From contig NZ_AYMJ01000003.1 in assembly GCF_000633255.1 (NCBI RefSeq), forward strand, positions 186,001 through 250,000: a stretch of 64,000 nt of DNA. Direction: 5' to 3'. Every line of letters starts with the position of its first letter. Positions within the stretch are counted from its first letter, which is position 1. A program made the position numbers and the translations under genes. This document shows, in pieces, positions 12,430 through 26,339 of this stretch. The notes under the pieces were generated by a model. It searched no databases and was not told where the DNA came from. It was given only the letters and a program-made list of their open reading frames with translations. The DNA comes from Pseudomonas sp. H1h. Lineage in GTDB: Bacteria > Pseudomonadota > Gammaproteobacteria > Pseudomonadales > Pseudomonadaceae.

Positions 12430-13167
12430 TTAGTCCAGGGTGTCGACTTTCACCCGTAAAGTCATGTCATCCCGGCCTTGAGTAGAGTAGCTGCGGGTCT
12501 GGCTCTGTTTGTCGGCCTGGGTTTCGCGGTTTATGCCGGCGAGGGTGATCCACTCTCCCAGCCGGCCGCTGACGGTTGTGTCGGTACTTTGCACGTTCAC
12601 TACATCGGGACGTTCCTGGCTCATGCGGTCACGGTTGGTACTGATTGCCAGGTGAACGATGTCGCCGGTGACGCTGGCGGTGACGTAGAAGCCCTGGGTG
12701 ACGTTGCGGTATTGGGTCTGGCTGCTGTAATCGCCGTAGGAGTTGGTCTGGCTGCTGGTGATCGGCACGCTCTGGCCGACCTGGATCAGTGCCGGTGCGC
12801 CTTCGCTGGCCTGTACCTGCTGGATGCCGCCATCACGGCTGGCGGTGCTGTAGTTGATGATCCTGGTCTGTTGGTCGCCGGTGTTCTGCTGGTTGTTCTC
12901 GTTGGTGTCGACGGTGATCAGCAGGCGCTTGGGCGCGGTGTCGAGCTGAGTGACCAGGGCTTTGAGTTCCTGAATCTTGTCTGGCTCGGCCTTGATGATC
13001 AGCTGGTTGCCATAGGCGCTGACCTGGCCGTCCTTGCCGATGAAGTCTTGCGCCATCGGCAGCATGTCGGCGCTGGTGCGGTATTTGAGGGGCACGATTT
13101 CGGTGGCTGCCATCACCGAAAAACTGCAGGCGAGCAGCAGGGTGGTGAGCAGGGTGCGTAGGGACAT
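12430..13167 (-). CDS. Short secretin-like exported protein
   Basis: 245-aa protein with a clear Sec signal peptide (MSLRTLLTTLLLACSFSVMA, cleavage after about residue 21). The first half resembles the N-terminal secretin (NolW/N1) fold, with VSAYGNQLIIKAEPDKIQEL. The C-terminal half contains ITLAGINRETQ, similar to the conserved GEW-x-PLAGI region of the GspD/PilQ core. It is far too short to form an outer-membrane secretin channel, and no other type II or III secretion gene is nearby. It may be a periplasmic relic or a stand-alone secretin-domain protein. The chosen start lies after an untranslatable repeat-derived extension. Function unknown. Confidence 0.75.
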   Translation of the reverse strand: MSLRTLLTTLLLACSFSVMAATEIVPLKYRTSADMLPMAQDFIGKDGQVSAYGNQLIIKAEPDKIQELKALVTQLDTAPKRLLITVDTNENNQQNTGDQQTRIINYSTASRDGGIQQVQASEGAPALIQVGQSVPITSSQTNSYGDYSSQTQYRNVTQGFYVTASVTGDIVHLAISTNRDRMSQERPDVVNVQSTDTTVSGRLGEWITLAGINRETQADKQSQTRSYSTQGRDDMTLRVKVDTLD

Positions 13168-13246
13168 GTCCGTTATCTCCGCTTTCGAAAGGCTTGATAT
13201 TGCCAGTTTGTCGGCCCGGGGTGGGGCAAGTTGAATCGTAGACAGC

Positions 13247-13282
13247 AAAACGCCCCGGCATCTGAAAATGGCGGGGCGTTTT
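13247..13282 (-). terminator. Terminator of the roxA-GNAT unit
   Basis: 10-bp inverted repeat (13247-13256 with 13273-13282) flanked by A4 and T4, so it can work in both directions. On the minus strand it lies downstream of the GNAT gene and of a REPIN. Confidence 0.75.
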
Positions 13283-13302
13283 GTGGTGTTCTGAAGGGCC
13301 TC

Positions 13303-13395
13303 TTCGCGAGCAAGCCCGCTCCCACATTGGATCTCTGCGGGGCACAAAATCTGTGTTCGCTGGAGATCCCCTGTGGGAGCGGGCTTGCTCGCGAA
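13303..13395. repeat. REPIN downstream of the GNAT gene
   Basis: Inverted REP cores at 13303-13326 and 13372-13395 of the GGGCTTGCTCGCGAA subtype, between the GNAT gene and its terminator. Confidence 0.85.
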
Positions 13396-13410
13396 TGCCG
13401 CGACGCGGAC

Positions 13411-13836
13411 TTATGCCGAATGCCGAACCATATCGACATGCGGAATCCCGGCTTCGAGGAATTCCTCACTGACCAGGCTGAAGCCCAGACGCTCATAGAA
13501 CGCCGTGGCTTGCACCTGCGCGCTGAGCATCTGCTGCTTCAGCCCGCGGGCTTCAGCTTCGGCGATCACTGCTTGCATCAGCGCATCGCCGACCTTCATC
13601 CCGCGCCAGTCTTTGAGCACTGAAACGCGACCGATGTGCCCATCAGGCAACAGGCGCGCAGTGCCGATCGGAAAGTCGCCTTCGAACGCCAGAAAATGCA
13701 CGGCGGTCGCGTCATCCGCGTCCCATTCCAACTCAGGTGGCACCGATTGTTCGGCAATGAACACCGTTTCACGAATGCGCCGGATCTCGGCGATGTCCTT
13801 CTGCCAGTCTGCGACACGTACGCGAATCTTATTCAT
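13411..13836 (-). CDS. GNAT-family N-acetyltransferase
   Basis: 141-aa single-domain GNAT acetyltransferase using acetyl-CoA; its substrate is not evident. The pyrophosphate-binding motif A region reads GRVSVLKDWRGMKVGDALMQ, and the C-terminal motif B region has ATAFYERLGFSLVSEEF, as in the ElaA/YitH-like subgroup. It starts 8 nt inside the 3' end of the roxA-like gene, so the two are translationally coupled. The pairing suggests a linked role, but I see nothing that defines it. Confidence 0.85.
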   Translation of the reverse strand: MNKIRVRVADWQKDIAEIRRIRETVFIAEQSVPPELEWDADDATAVHFLAFEGDFPIGTARLLPDGHIGRVSVLKDWRGMKVGDALMQAVIAEAEARGLKQQMLSAQVQATAFYERLGFSLVSEEFLEAGIPHVDMVRHSA

Positions 13837-14998
13837 CGGCGAATCCCAGGCTGCCCTGTTTGACCAGCTCGCACAGCAGACCGCGGCCGTCTTCGTCGTT
13901 CAGCCACTCGCCGAGGTTGTCGGCGTGCAGCGCGTCGGCGGCGCAGATCATCTTCAGCAGCTCGCGCAGCTTGCCCGGCAGGTAACGGCTCTGGCCGCTG
14001 GCGAACAGCAGCAGGTCGTCATCGACTTCCGACCAGGCCAGGCGCGCGCTCGGGTTGCGGATCAGCACGGCACCGTCTTGCAGGGCAGCGAGGAAGTCAT
14101 CTTCTTCGACGTCTTCCGGACCGACCACCAGTTCCGGGTAGCGCGGCTCGGTCATGTACTGGCCGAACCAGGTCAGCAGCAGGCGCTCATCGCTCATGTG
14201 CTCGGCGAGCAGGCTTTTCAGGCGATCCAGTGCATCGTGCTGAATCTGATGCGGATCGATGGCTGGCTTGGCGTCGGCATCGGTGTAGCGCTCTTCGTCA
14301 GTCAGGAACTGGCTGAGGAAATCGGTGAAGTGTGTCAGCACTTCGGAAGCGCTCGGTGCACGGAAGCCGACCGAGTAGGTCATGCAGTTGTCCACGGCTA
14401 CACCGCAGTGGGCCAGGCGCGGCGGCAGGTAAAGCATGTCACCCGGTTCCAGAACCCACTCTTCAGTCTCGTGGAATTCGGCGAGGATGCGCAGGTCGGC
14501 GTGTTGCAGCAGCGGGCTCTCGGAGTCGCACATCTGGCCGATTTTCCAGTTGCGCTTGCCGTGGCCTTGCAGCAGGAACACGTCGTAGTTGTCAAAGTGC
14601 GGACCGACGCTGCCACCCGGGGCGGCGAAGCTGATCATCACGTCGTCAACGCGCCAGCTCGGCAGGAAACGGAAGTTTTCCAGCAGCTCGCTGACTTCCG
14701 GGACGAACTGGTCAACCGCTTGCACCAGCAGGGTCCACTCTGTTTCCGGCAGTTTGCTGAACTCGTCTTCAGCGAACGGGCCGCGACGCAGTTCCCATGG
14801 GCGCTCGCCGTGTTCGATCACCAGGCGCGATTCGACTTCTTCTTCCAGGGCGAGGCCGGCCAGTTCGTCGGCGTCGATCGGGCTTTCGAAGTCAGGAATC
14901 GCCTGGCGGATCAGCAATGGCTTTTTCTGCCAGTAGTCGCGCAGGAACTCGCGCGCCGTGATGCCACCCAGAAGTTGAAGAGGAATATCGGGATTCAT
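13829..14998 (-). CDS. roxA: Ribosomal protein uL16 arginine hydroxylase, JmjC/cupin family
   Basis: 389-aa Fe(II)/2-oxoglutarate-dependent oxygenase of the YcfD/RoxA type, which hydroxylates an arginine of ribosomal protein L16 in E. coli. The metal triad is visible: His134 and Asp136 in PHFDNYDVF, and His197 in RLAHCGV. This matches the HxD...H spacing of the family. The C-terminal half contains the dimerisation and winged-helix region. The start MNPDIPLQLLGGIT at 14998 follows a GAAGAGGAA-like context and fits family length. It overlaps the downstream GNAT gene by 8 nt. Confidence 0.88.
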   Translation of the reverse strand: MNPDIPLQLLGGITAREFLRDYWQKKPLLIRQAIPDFESPIDADELAGLALEEEVESRLVIEHGERPWELRRGPFAEDEFSKLPETEWTLLVQAVDQFVPEVSELLENFRFLPSWRVDDVMISFAAPGGSVGPHFDNYDVFLLQGHGKRNWKIGQMCDSESPLLQHADLRILAEFHETEEWVLEPGDMLYLPPRLAHCGVAVDNCMTYSVGFRAPSASEVLTHFTDFLSQFLTDEERYTDADAKPAIDPHQIQHDALDRLKSLLAEHMSDERLLLTWFGQYMTEPRYPELVVGPEDVEEDDFLAALQDGAVLIRNPSARLAWSEVDDDLLLFASGQSRYLPGKLRELLKMICAADALHADNLGEWLNDEDGRGLLCELVKQGSLGFADE

Positions 14999-15037
14999 AT
15001 GTAACCTATTGAAAAAAAGCACTTTTCAGACGGGAAT

Positions 15038-15062
15038 AAAAACGCCCGGCGCGGCCGGGCGT
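15038..15062 (-). terminator. Terminator of purB
   Basis: 8-bp GC-rich stem (15042-15049 with 15055-15062), 5-nt loop, then a T5 run on the minus strand. It lies 23 nt beyond the purB stop. Confidence 0.9.
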
Positions 15063-15084
15063 CTCAAACGGGTCAAGCGGTCGA

Positions 15085-16542
<1,458 letters not shown>

Positions 16543-16581
16543 TTACGCGCTACAGACTACAAAATTTTATTGCGCGACGAT

Positions 16582-17205
16582 TTACTCGCTGCGCATCAAC
16601 GGATACAGCTCTTTGAGCAGCTTGCGCCGGCTGATCACCAACTGCCAGCGGTGGCCGCCGAGCTGTCGCCACAGGCGTGCCGAGCGGATGCCGGCCAGCA
16701 GCAGTGCACGGATCTTCGAAGCGTTGCTCGGTTGCTGCAGGTTGCGCATGTCGCCATGCACCTGAATGCGTTGGCGCAGGGTGCTCAGGGTGTCCTGATA
16801 CAGCGCGCCACAGGCAGCGACCACGTTTTCGTGGGCCGGGCCGAAGTGTTCGACCTGCGACTGGATCTGCGGCAGGCGCTTGCCGATGGTGTCGAGCATG
16901 TCGTTACGTTTGGCCAGTTGCCGCTCGAGGCCAAGCATCGACAGGGCGTAGCGCAATGGCTCGCGCTGCAGGGTGCTCGGGTCGCGTTCGAGCGCGCCGA
17001 TCAAGGCCCGGTAACCTTCGCGCAGATTGATGTCGTCGCCGCCGTACACGTCCAGTGTGTCCTTCGGGTCGCGCACCAGCAGGCTGCCGAGCATGCAGCT
17101 CAGGCCCGCCTCGCTGGTCTGGCCGGTCTTGGCGATCCGGTCGACCAGCACGGCGGCGAGAAACACGCCGCCCAGCGCCGTCAGTTGCTCCTGAGTCGGG
17201 CTCAT
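16582..17205 (-). CDS. hflD: High frequency lysogenization protein HflD homologue
   Basis: 207-aa, largely helical, membrane-associated protein. In E. coli HflD interacts with phage lambda CII; its housekeeping role is unclear. Recognised by [20 protein letters not shown] at the N-terminus, the central [13 protein letters not shown] and the basic C-terminus [15 protein letters not shown]. The ATG overlaps the mnmA stop (ATGA), reproducing the conserved mnmA-hflD-purB order. No catalytic motif is expected. Confidence 0.93.
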   Translation of the reverse strand: MSPTQEQLTALGGVFLAAVLVDRIAKTGQTSEAGLSCMLGSLLVRDPKDTLDVYGGDDINLREGYRALIGALERDPSTLQREPLRYALSMLGLERQLAKRNDMLDTIGKRLPQIQSQVEHFGPAHENVVAACGALYQDTLSTLRQRIQVHGDMRNLQQPSNASKIRALLLAGIRSARLWRQLGGHRWQLVISRRKLLKELYPLMRSE

Positions 17206-18326
17206 GCCTGGCCGCTCCACGGCTCGGCGACTTCGATCACGCCGCCGCCAAGGCAGATTTCACCGTCGTAGAACACCACCGATTGGCCCGGAGTGACCGC
17301 GCGTTGCGGTTCGTCGAACACGGCGCGGTAGCCGCTGGCGGTTTTTTCCAGGGTGCAGGCCTGGTCGCTCTGGCGATAGCGAACCTTGGCAGTCAGGCGC
17401 AGCGGCTGGCTCAGGTCGATCGGGTTGACCCAATAGATTTCCGAAGCGAGCAGGGCGCTGGAGAACAGCCATGGATGATTGTTGCCCTGGCCGACGATCA
17501 GTTCGTTGGTATCCAGATCCTTGCGCAGCACGTACCACGGTTCGTCGCCGGCATCTTTCAGGCCGCCGATGCCCAGACCCTGACGCTGGCCGATGGTGTG
17601 GTACATCAAGCCGTGGTGACGGCCGATGACTTCGCCTTCGGTGGTTTTGATTTCGCCCGGTTGTGCCGGCAGGTATTGCTTGAGGAAGTCGCTGAAACGA
17701 CGTTCGCCGATGAAGCAGATTCCGGTGGAATCCTTCTTCTTGGCGGTCGCCAGCTCGTATTTCTCGGCAATTGCGCGTACTTCCGGTTTTTCCAGTTCGC
17801 CGACCGGGAACAGGGTCTTGGCGATCTGTTCGCCGCCGACGGCGTGCAGGAAATAGCTCTGGTCCTTGTTCGGATCGAGGCCCTTGAGCAGTTCGGTGCG
17901 GCCCTCGATGTCGCGGCGACGCACGTAGTGGCCGGTGGCGATCAGGTCGGCGCCGAGCATCATGGCGTAATCGAGGAACGCCTTGAACTTGATCTCGCGG
18001 TTGCAGAGGATGTCAGGGTTCGGCGTGCGCCCGGCCTTGTATTCGGCCAGGAAGTGCTCGAACACGTTGTCCCAGTACTCGGCGGCGAAGTTGGCGGTGT
18101 GCAGCTTGATACCGATTTTGTCGCACACAGCCTGAGCATCCGCCAGGTCGTCCATGGCGGTGCAGTATTCCGTTCCGTCGTCTTCTTCCCAGTTCTTCAT
18201 GAACAGGCCTTCCACCTCGTAACCCTGCTCGATCAGCAGGAGAGCGGAAACGGAAGAGTCCACGCCGCCGGACATGCCGACAATGACGCGCTTCTTGGAT
18301 GTGTCAGAAGGGGCTGGATCACGCAT
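17202..18326 (-). CDS. mnmA: tRNA-specific 2-thiouridylase MnmA
   Basis: ATP-dependent enzyme that thiolates U34 of tRNA-Lys, -Glu and -Gln, using sulfur relayed by the Tus proteins encoded at 40140-41515 of this window. The PP-loop GMSGGVDSS lies at residues 17-25. The catalytic cysteines are Cys108 ([10 protein letters not shown]) and Cys204 (TGICFIGER). Length (374 aa) is normal. Downstream hflD overlaps by 4 nt. Confidence 0.98.
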   Translation of the reverse strand: MRDPAPSDTSKKRVIVGMSGGVDSSVSALLLIEQGYEVEGLFMKNWEEDDGTEYCTAMDDLADAQAVCDKIGIKLHTANFAAEYWDNVFEHFLAEYKAGRTPNPDILCNREIKFKAFLDYAMMLGADLIATGHYVRRRDIEGRTELLKGLDPNKDQSYFLHAVGGEQIAKTLFPVGELEKPEVRAIAEKYELATAKKKDSTGICFIGERRFSDFLKQYLPAQPGEIKTTEGEVIGRHHGLMYHTIGQRQGLGIGGLKDAGDEPWYVLRKDLDTNELIVGQGNNHPWLFSSALLASEIYWVNPIDLSQPLRLTAKVRYRQSDQACTLEKTASGYRAVFDEPQRAVTPGQSVVFYDGEICLGGGVIEVAEPWSGQA

Positions 18327-18385
18327 AGGGATTCAATGAGTGTCTTGAAAAAGGACGCGATTCTATCAGGCTCACGGCCTCAAGG

Positions 18386-18832
18386 CTAAAGAGAAGGGCG
18401 GATCAGTTCGAGACTGAAGTGATGACCGGCCAGATAATCGTCGATGCAGCGGATGATCAGCTCGCTGCGCCAGTTATCGCGCTGGGCGATTAATTCGTCG
18501 CGGGTCAGCCACTTGGCGCCGACGATGCCGTCATCGAGTTGATAGTCGGGGTGGTGTTGCACGGCTTTGGCGCTGAAGCACACGCGCTGGTAAGTCACGC
18601 CGTTGCTCGGAGCGGTATACAGGTAAATGCCGATCACGCCGGTGGGTTCGACGTCCCAGCCGGTTTCTTCGAGGGTTTCGCGCACGGCGGCTTCGATCAG
18701 GGTTTCGTCGGGGTCGAGATGGCCGGCGGGCTGGTTAAGCACATTACGTCCGGCCTTGTGCTCTTCGACCATCAGGAAGCGGCCGTTGTCTTCGACGATG
18801 GTGGCGACGGTGATGTGGGGGAGCCATTCCAT
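18386..18832 (-). CDS. nudJ: NUDIX hydrolase, NudJ-like phosphatase
   Basis: 148-aa NUDIX hydrolase with a complete Nudix box beginning at GHLDPDETL and ending at RETLEETGW. It resembles NudJ, which hydrolyses nucleoside tri- and diphosphates and HMP-PP. Located just upstream of mnmA, its usual neighbour in Pseudomonas. No signal peptide; cytosolic. The exact substrate is not shown by sequence. Confidence 0.9.
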   Translation of the reverse strand: MEWLPHITVATIVEDNGRFLMVEEHKAGRNVLNQPAGHLDPDETLIEAAVRETLEETGWDVEPTGVIGIYLYTAPSNGVTYQRVCFSAKAVQHHPDYQLDDGIVGAKWLTRDELIAQRDNWRSELIIRCIDDYLAGHHFSLELIRPSL

Positions 18833-18869
18833 AAAACTTCCTCAATCTCTTGGTTAAAACCCGATCCCT

Positions 18870-18959
18870 TGTGGGAGCGAGCCTGCTCGCGAAAGCGGTG
18901 GGTCAGTCAATGAAGATGTTGAATGATAAACCGCATTCGCGAGCAGGCTCGCTCCCACA
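18870..18959. repeat. REPIN between nudJ and idh
   Basis: Inverted REP cores at 18870-18893 and 18936-18959, 42-nt spacer, same subtype as the copy at 10409. Confidence 0.85.
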
Positions 18960-18982
18960 GGGGGGGTATTGCAGGCAGAAAC

Positions 18983-19011
18983 ACAAACCCCGGCACGGGG
19001 CCGGGGTTTGT
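18983..19011 (-). terminator. Terminator of idh
   Basis: 11-bp perfect stem (18983-18993 with 19001-19011), 7-nt loop, 16 nt after the idh stop. The T-run on the minus strand is short and interrupted (TTTGTGTTT). Confidence 0.7.
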
Positions 19012-19027
19012 TTACAGCGCTACAACC

Positions 19028-21734
<2,707 letters not shown>

Positions 21735-22991
21735 ATGGGTTACAAGAAGATTCAGGTTCCAGCCGTCGGCGACAAAATCACCGTCAATGCAGACCATTCT
21801 CTCAATGTTCCTGATAACCCGATCATCCCCTTCATCGAAGGTGACGGCATTGGTGTCGACATCAGCCCGGTGATGATCAAGGTTGTCGATGCTGCTGTTC
21901 AGAAGGCCTACGGCGGCAAGCGCAAGATTTCCTGGATGGAAGTCTATGCCGGCGAAAAAGCCACACAGGTTTACGATCAGGACACCTGGCTGCCCCAGGA
22001 AACCCTGGACGCGGTCAAGGATTACGTGGTTTCCATCAAAGGCCCGCTGACCACGCCGGTCGGTGGCGGCATCCGTTCGCTGAACGTGGCCCTGCGTCAG
22101 CAACTCGACCTGTACGTCTGCCTGCGCCCGGTGCGCTGGTTCGAAGGCGTGCCAAGCCCGGTGAAAAAGCCTGGCGACGTCGACATGACCATCTTTCGCG
22201 AGAACTCCGAAGACATCTACGCCGGCATCGAGTGGAAGGCCGGTTCGCCGGAGGCCACCAAGGTCATCAAATTCCTTAAAGAAGAAATGGGCGTCACCAA
22301 GATCCGTTTCGACCAAAACTGCGGCATCGGCGTCAAGCCGGTTTCGCTCGAAGGTACCAAGCGTCTGGCGCGCAAGGCCCTGCAATATGTGGTCGACAAC
22401 GATCGCGACTCGCTGACCATCGTGCACAAAGGCAACATCATGAAGTTCACCGAAGGTGCCTTCAAGGAATGGGCCTATGAAGTGGCGGCCGAGGAGTTTG
22501 GCGCGACCTTGCTCGACGGCGGTCCGTGGATGCAGTTCAAGAACCCGAAAACCGGCAAGAACGTCATCGTGAAAGATGCCATCGCCGACGCCATGCTCCA
22601 GCAGATCCTGCTGCGCCCGGCCGAATACGATGTGATCGCGACCCTCAACCTCAACGGCGACTACCTCTCTGACGCTCTGGCGGCGGAAGTGGGCGGTATC
22701 GGTATCGCGCCGGGCGCCAACCTGTCCGACACCGTGGCGATGTTCGAAGCGACTCACGGCACTGCGCCGAAGTACGCCGGCAAGGATCAGGTCAACCCGG
22801 GTTCGCTGATTCTCTCGGCCGAGATGATGCTGCGCCACATGGGCTGGACCGAAGCGGCGGACCTGATCATCAAGGGCACCAACGGCGCCATCGGTGCCAA
22901 GACCGTGACTTATGACTTCGAACGTCTGATGGATGGGGCCAAGCTGGTTTCGTCTTCGGGCTTCGGAGATGCGCTGATTTCGCACATGTAA
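21735..22991 (+). CDS. icd: NADP-dependent isocitrate dehydrogenase (dimeric)
   Basis: 418-aa dimeric Icd of the isocitrate/isopropylmalate dehydrogenase family. The phosphorylation and substrate loop REN(S)EDIYAG is present, the Ser being the site AceK modifies in enteric bacteria. NADP-binding residues lie around [19 protein letters not shown]. The start at 21735 ([14 protein letters not shown]) follows GGAG at good spacing; an ATG 12 nt upstream is less well placed. This enzyme and isocitrate lyase compete at the TCA/glyoxylate branch point. Confidence 0.97.
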   Translation: MGYKKIQVPAVGDKITVNADHSLNVPDNPIIPFIEGDGIGVDISPVMIKVVDAAVQKAYGGKRKISWMEVYAGEKATQVYDQDTWLPQETLDAVKDYVVSIKGPLTTPVGGGIRSLNVALRQQLDLYVCLRPVRWFEGVPSPVKKPGDVDMTIFRENSEDIYAGIEWKAGSPEATKVIKFLKEEMGVTKIRFDQNCGIGVKPVSLEGTKRLARKALQYVVDNDRDSLTIVHKGNIMKFTEGAFKEWAYEVAAEEFGATLLDGGPWMQFKNPKTGKNVIVKDAIADAMLQQILLRPAEYDVIATLNLNGDYLSDALAAEVGGIGIAPGANLSDTVAMFEATHGTAPKYAGKDQVNPGSLILSAEMMLRHMGWTEAADLIIKGTNGAIGAKTVTYDFERLMDGAKLVSSSGFGDALISHM

Positions 22992-23004
22992 GCGGTGCGG
23001 GTAC

Positions 23005-23031
23005 AAAAAAACCGCCTTCGGGCGGTTTTTT
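23005..23031. terminator. Bidirectional terminator between icd and cspD
   Basis: 6-bp stem with a stable TTCG loop (23011-23026), flanked by A7 on the left and T6 on the right. It can stop transcripts of the convergent icd (plus) and cspD (minus) genes. Confidence 0.92.
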
Positions 23032-23053
23032 CATGGATGAGTGACGGGTAGCG

Positions 23054-23335
23054 TCAGCTCGACACCTTTTCGGTATGGTACGCAGGCACGGCCGGCTCGC
23101 TGGCAGTTGTCGCAGCTTGGATCTTGACGGCGTGCAGGCCTTTGGGGCCTTGAACGATGTCGAAGCTCACGGCCTGTCCGGCCTTGAGGGTTTTATACCC
23201 GTCCATCTCAATGGCGGAGTAGTGCGCAAAGAAATCAATGTCTTTGCCATCCTCGTCGCGTCCTTCGCGGGCATCGGTGTTGATGAAGCCGAATCCCTTG
23301 GCATTGTTGAACCACTTGACCTTGCCGACAGCCAT
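23054..23335 (-). CDS. cspD: Cold-shock-domain protein CspD
   Basis: 93-aa single cold-shock-domain protein. RNP1-like KGFGFI and RNP2-like DFFAHYSAI motifs are present. The longer-than-CspA C-terminal tail and position next to clpS/clpA indicate CspD, a stationary-phase single-stranded nucleic acid-binding inhibitor of replication in E. coli. The start [16 protein letters not shown] at 23335 is the family N-terminus. It is divergent from clpS, with 225 nt between them. Confidence 0.93.
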   Translation of the reverse strand: MAVGKVKWFNNAKGFGFINTDAREGRDEDGKDIDFFAHYSAIEMDGYKTLKAGQAVSFDIVQGPKGLHAVKIQAATTASEPAVPAYHTEKVSS

Positions 23336-23560
23336 GCTCAAATCCCTCTGCAACAGACTCCATCGCTGGAGTATCATCCAGGACATCCGCAATCGAATTC
23401 GGTTAAATGAATTGACTCCGCGGATCTTTTTTACCCACTGTGGGCTCTATTGGTTGTAACACCGTTTTCCCGATAGTCAAGGTGACCGGGCAGTCGGAGT
23501 TGAAAAGGTGCACAACCGCCCCCACCACTGTATTTGCACAACTGACGAACCTTTCTTTCC

Positions 23561-23944
23561 ATGCATGCAATCAGCCAGATTCGACTAACATTCAATCAGG
23601 ATCGCCCGCTTCTCCAAAAGGATCTTCCACAGGAGCACGACGACGATTCGGCAGGCGTTGCTGTTCAGGAAGCAAAGCCTGCGTTACAGGCGCCGCCGAT
23701 GTACAAGGTGGTTTTGTTCAACGATGACTACACACCGATGGATTTCGTCGTCGAAGTGCTCGAGGTGTTTTTTAACCTGAATCGCGAGCTGGCGACCAAG
23801 GTCATGCTGGCCGTCCACACAGAAGGACGGGCAGTATGTGGAGTGTTTACCCGCGACATCGCCGAGACAAAGGCCATGCAGGTCAACCAGTACGCCAGGG
23901 AAAGCCAGCATCCGCTACTCTGTGAAATCGAGAAGGACGGTTAA
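23561..23944 (+). CDS. clpS: ATP-dependent Clp protease adaptor ClpS
   Basis: 127-aa adaptor that hands N-degron proteins to ClpAP. A flexible acidic N-terminal ~40 residues precedes the core, which begins at [20 protein letters not shown] and includes [19 protein letters not shown]. These residues line the hydrophobic pocket for N-terminal Leu/Phe/Tyr/Trp. It lies 30 nt upstream of clpA. The window also encodes Aat and Bpt, which attach such residues. Confidence 0.96.
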   Translation: MHAISQIRLTFNQDRPLLQKDLPQEHDDDSAGVAVQEAKPALQAPPMYKVVLFNDDYTPMDFVVEVLEVFFNLNRELATKVMLAVHTEGRAVCGVFTRDIAETKAMQVNQYARESQHPLLCEIEKDG

Positions 23945-23974
23945 TCGCCGACCACTTGGGTATGAGGTGAAGCT

Positions 23975-26245
23975 ATGTTAAACCGCGAGCTCGAAGTCAC
24001 CCTCAATCTTGCCTTCAAGGAGGCTCGTTCGAAGCGTCATGAATTCATGACCGTCGAACACCTGCTGCTGGCCCTATTGGACAATGAGGCTGCCGCCACC
24101 GTATTGCGTGCCTGCGGCGCAAACCTCGACAAACTCAAGCACGACCTGCAGGAGTTCATCGACTCCACCACGCCATTGATCCCCGTCCATGACGAAGATC
24201 GCGAAACCCAGCCAACCCTGGGCTTCCAGCGTGTACTGCAACGTGCTGTTTTTCACGTACAGAGCTCGGGCAAACGCGAAGTGACTGGCGCCAACGTGCT
24301 GGTTGCAATCTTCAGTGAGCAAGAGAGTCAGGCCGTGTTTCTGCTGAAACAGCAGAGCGTTGCGCGCATTGATGTCGTCAATTACATCGCCCACGGCATT
24401 TCAAAGGTGCCTGGGCACGGCGATCACTCTGAAGGTGAACAAGATATGCAGGACGACGAGGGCGGTGAGTCTTCTTCCTCAGGCAATCCTCTGGATGCTT
24501 ATGCCAGCAACCTGAACGAACTCGCGCGCCAGGGTCGCATCGACCCGTTGGTCGGCCGCGAAATGGAAGTCGAGCGTGTCGCGCAGATTCTTGCGCGTCG
24601 GCGCAAGAACAATCCGCTGCTGGTGGGTGAGGCTGGCGTGGGTAAAACCGCGATTGCCGAAGGTCTGGCCAAGCGTATTGTCGACAACCAGGTGCCGGAT
24701 CTGCTGGCCAACAGCGTCGTCTACTCGCTCGATCTCGGTGCTCTGCTCGCGGGCACCAAGTATCGCGGTGATTTCGAGAAGCGCTTCAAGGCGTTGCTCA
24801 ATGAACTGAAAAAACGTCCGCAGGCGATCCTGTTCATCGACGAAATCCACACCATCATTGGTGCGGGTGCTGCGTCCGGTGGCGTCATGGATGCCTCGAA
24901 CCTGCTCAAGCCATTGCTGTCGTCTGGCGACATTCGCTGCATCGGCTCGACCACGTTCCAGGAATTTCGCGGCATCTTCGAGAAGGACCGTGCTCTGGCG
25001 CGGCGCTTCCAGAAGGTCGATGTCGTCGAGCCATCGGTGGAAGACACCATCGGTATCCTGCGCGGCCTGAAAGGGCGTTTCGAACAGCATCACAACATCG
25101 AATACAGCGATGAGTCGTTGCGCGCCGCTGCTGAACTGGCATCGCGCTACATCAATGACCGGCATATGCCGGACAAGGCCATCGATGTGATCGACGAGGC
25201 GGGCGCCTATCAGCGTCTGCAGCCGGTCGAGAAGCGCGTGAAGCGCATTGACGTGCCGCAGGTTGAAGACATCGTGGCGAAAATCGCGCGGATTCCGCCG
25301 AAACACGTCACCAGTTCCGACAAGGAGCTTCTGCGTAACCTGGAGCGCGACCTGAAGCTGACGGTGTTTGGTCAGGACGCAGCGATCGATTCGCTGTCGA
25401 CCGCGATCAAGCTGTCCCGTGCCGGCCTGAAGTCGCCTGACAAACCGGTCGGTTCGTTCCTGTTCGCAGGGCCTACCGGTGTCGGTAAAACCGAGGCTGC
25501 GCGGCAGCTGGCCAAGGCATTGGGGATCGAACTGGTGCGCTTCGACATGTCCGAGTACATGGAGCGCCACACCGTATCGCGTCTGATCGGTGCACCTCCG
25601 GGCTATGTCGGGTTCGATCAGGGCGGTCTGTTGACCGAAGCGATCACCAAGCAGCCGCACTGCGTATTGCTGCTCGATGAAATCGAAAAGGCGCATCCGG
25701 AAGTCTTCAACCTGCTGCTGCAGGTGATGGACCACGGTACGCTCACCGACAACAACGGGCGCAAGGCGGACTTCCGCAACGTGATCATCATCATGACCAC
25801 CAACGCCGGTGCCGAGACCGCAGCGCGTGCTTCGATCGGTTTCACCCATCAGGACCACTCGTCTGATGCGATGGAAGTGATCAAGAAGAGCTTTACGCCT
25901 GAATTCCGTAACCGCCTGGACACCATCATCCAGTTTGGTCGCCTCAGCCATGAGGTCATCAAAAGTGTGGTGGACAAGTTCCTCACCGAACTGCAGGCGC
26001 AACTGGAAGACAAGCGTGTGTTGCTGGAGGTTACCGACGCGGCGCGCAGTTGGCTGGCGGCCGGTGGTTACGATTCGGCCATGGGCGCACGTCCGATGGC
26101 GCGCTTGATCCAGGACAAGATCAAGCGTCCGTTGGCGGAGGAGATTCTGTTTGGCGAGCTGGCCGAGCATGGCGGTGTGGTTCACATCGACATCAAGGAT
26201 GGTGAGCTGACGTTTGACTTCGAGACTACGGCTGAGATGGCCTGA
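23975..26245 (+). CDS. clpA: ATP-dependent Clp protease ATP-binding subunit ClpA
   Basis: 756-aa AAA+ unfoldase that feeds ClpP. The N-domain (residues 1-145) binds ClpS. The first AAA domain has Walker A GEAGVGKT at 218-225 and Walker B around ILFIDEIHT. The second has Walker [10 protein letters not shown] near 495 and the IGxPP-type loop [14 protein letters not shown]. There is no ClpB-type middle domain. It forms an operon with clpS, ending at a strong terminator. Confidence 0.98.
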   Translation: MLNRELEVTLNLAFKEARSKRHEFMTVEHLLLALLDNEAAATVLRACGANLDKLKHDLQEFIDSTTPLIPVHDEDRETQPTLGFQRVLQRAVFHVQSSGKREVTGANVLVAIFSEQESQAVFLLKQQSVARIDVVNYIAHGISKVPGHGDHSEGEQDMQDDEGGESSSSGNPLDAYASNLNELARQGRIDPLVGREMEVERVAQILARRRKNNPLLVGEAGVGKTAIAEGLAKRIVDNQVPDLLANSVVYSLDLGALLAGTKYRGDFEKRFKALLNELKKRPQAILFIDEIHTIIGAGAASGGVMDASNLLKPLLSSGDIRCIGSTTFQEFRGIFEKDRALARRFQKVDVVEPSVEDTIGILRGLKGRFEQHHNIEYSDESLRAAAELASRYINDRHMPDKAIDVIDEAGAYQRLQPVEKRVKRIDVPQVEDIVAKIARIPPKHVTSSDKELLRNLERDLKLTVFGQDAAIDSLSTAIKLSRAGLKSPDKPVGSFLFAGPTGVGKTEAARQLAKALGIELVRFDMSEYMERHTVSRLIGAPPGYVGFDQGGLLTEAITKQPHCVLLLDEIEKAHPEVFNLLLQVMDHGTLTDNNGRKADFRNVIIIMTTNAGAETAARASIGFTHQDHSSDAMEVIKKSFTPEFRNRLDTIIQFGRLSHEVIKSVVDKFLTELQAQLEDKRVLLEVTDAARSWLAAGGYDSAMGARPMARLIQDKIKRPLAEEILFGELAEHGGVVHIDIKDGELTFDFETTAEMA

Positions 26246-26263
26246 CGGTCGGTTGTAAGCTCT

Positions 26264-26288
26264 AAAGGCGCCTTCGGGCGCCTTTTTT
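26264..26288 (+). terminator. Terminator of clpS-clpA
   Basis: 9-bp stem (26264-26272 with 26277-26285), TTCG loop and T6 run, 18 nt after the clpA stop. Confidence 0.93.
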
Positions 26289-26339
26289 ATTTGGGTGTAT
26301 ATCCATTGCTGCGGTGATGGCCGCTTAGGGTTCCGCCCT

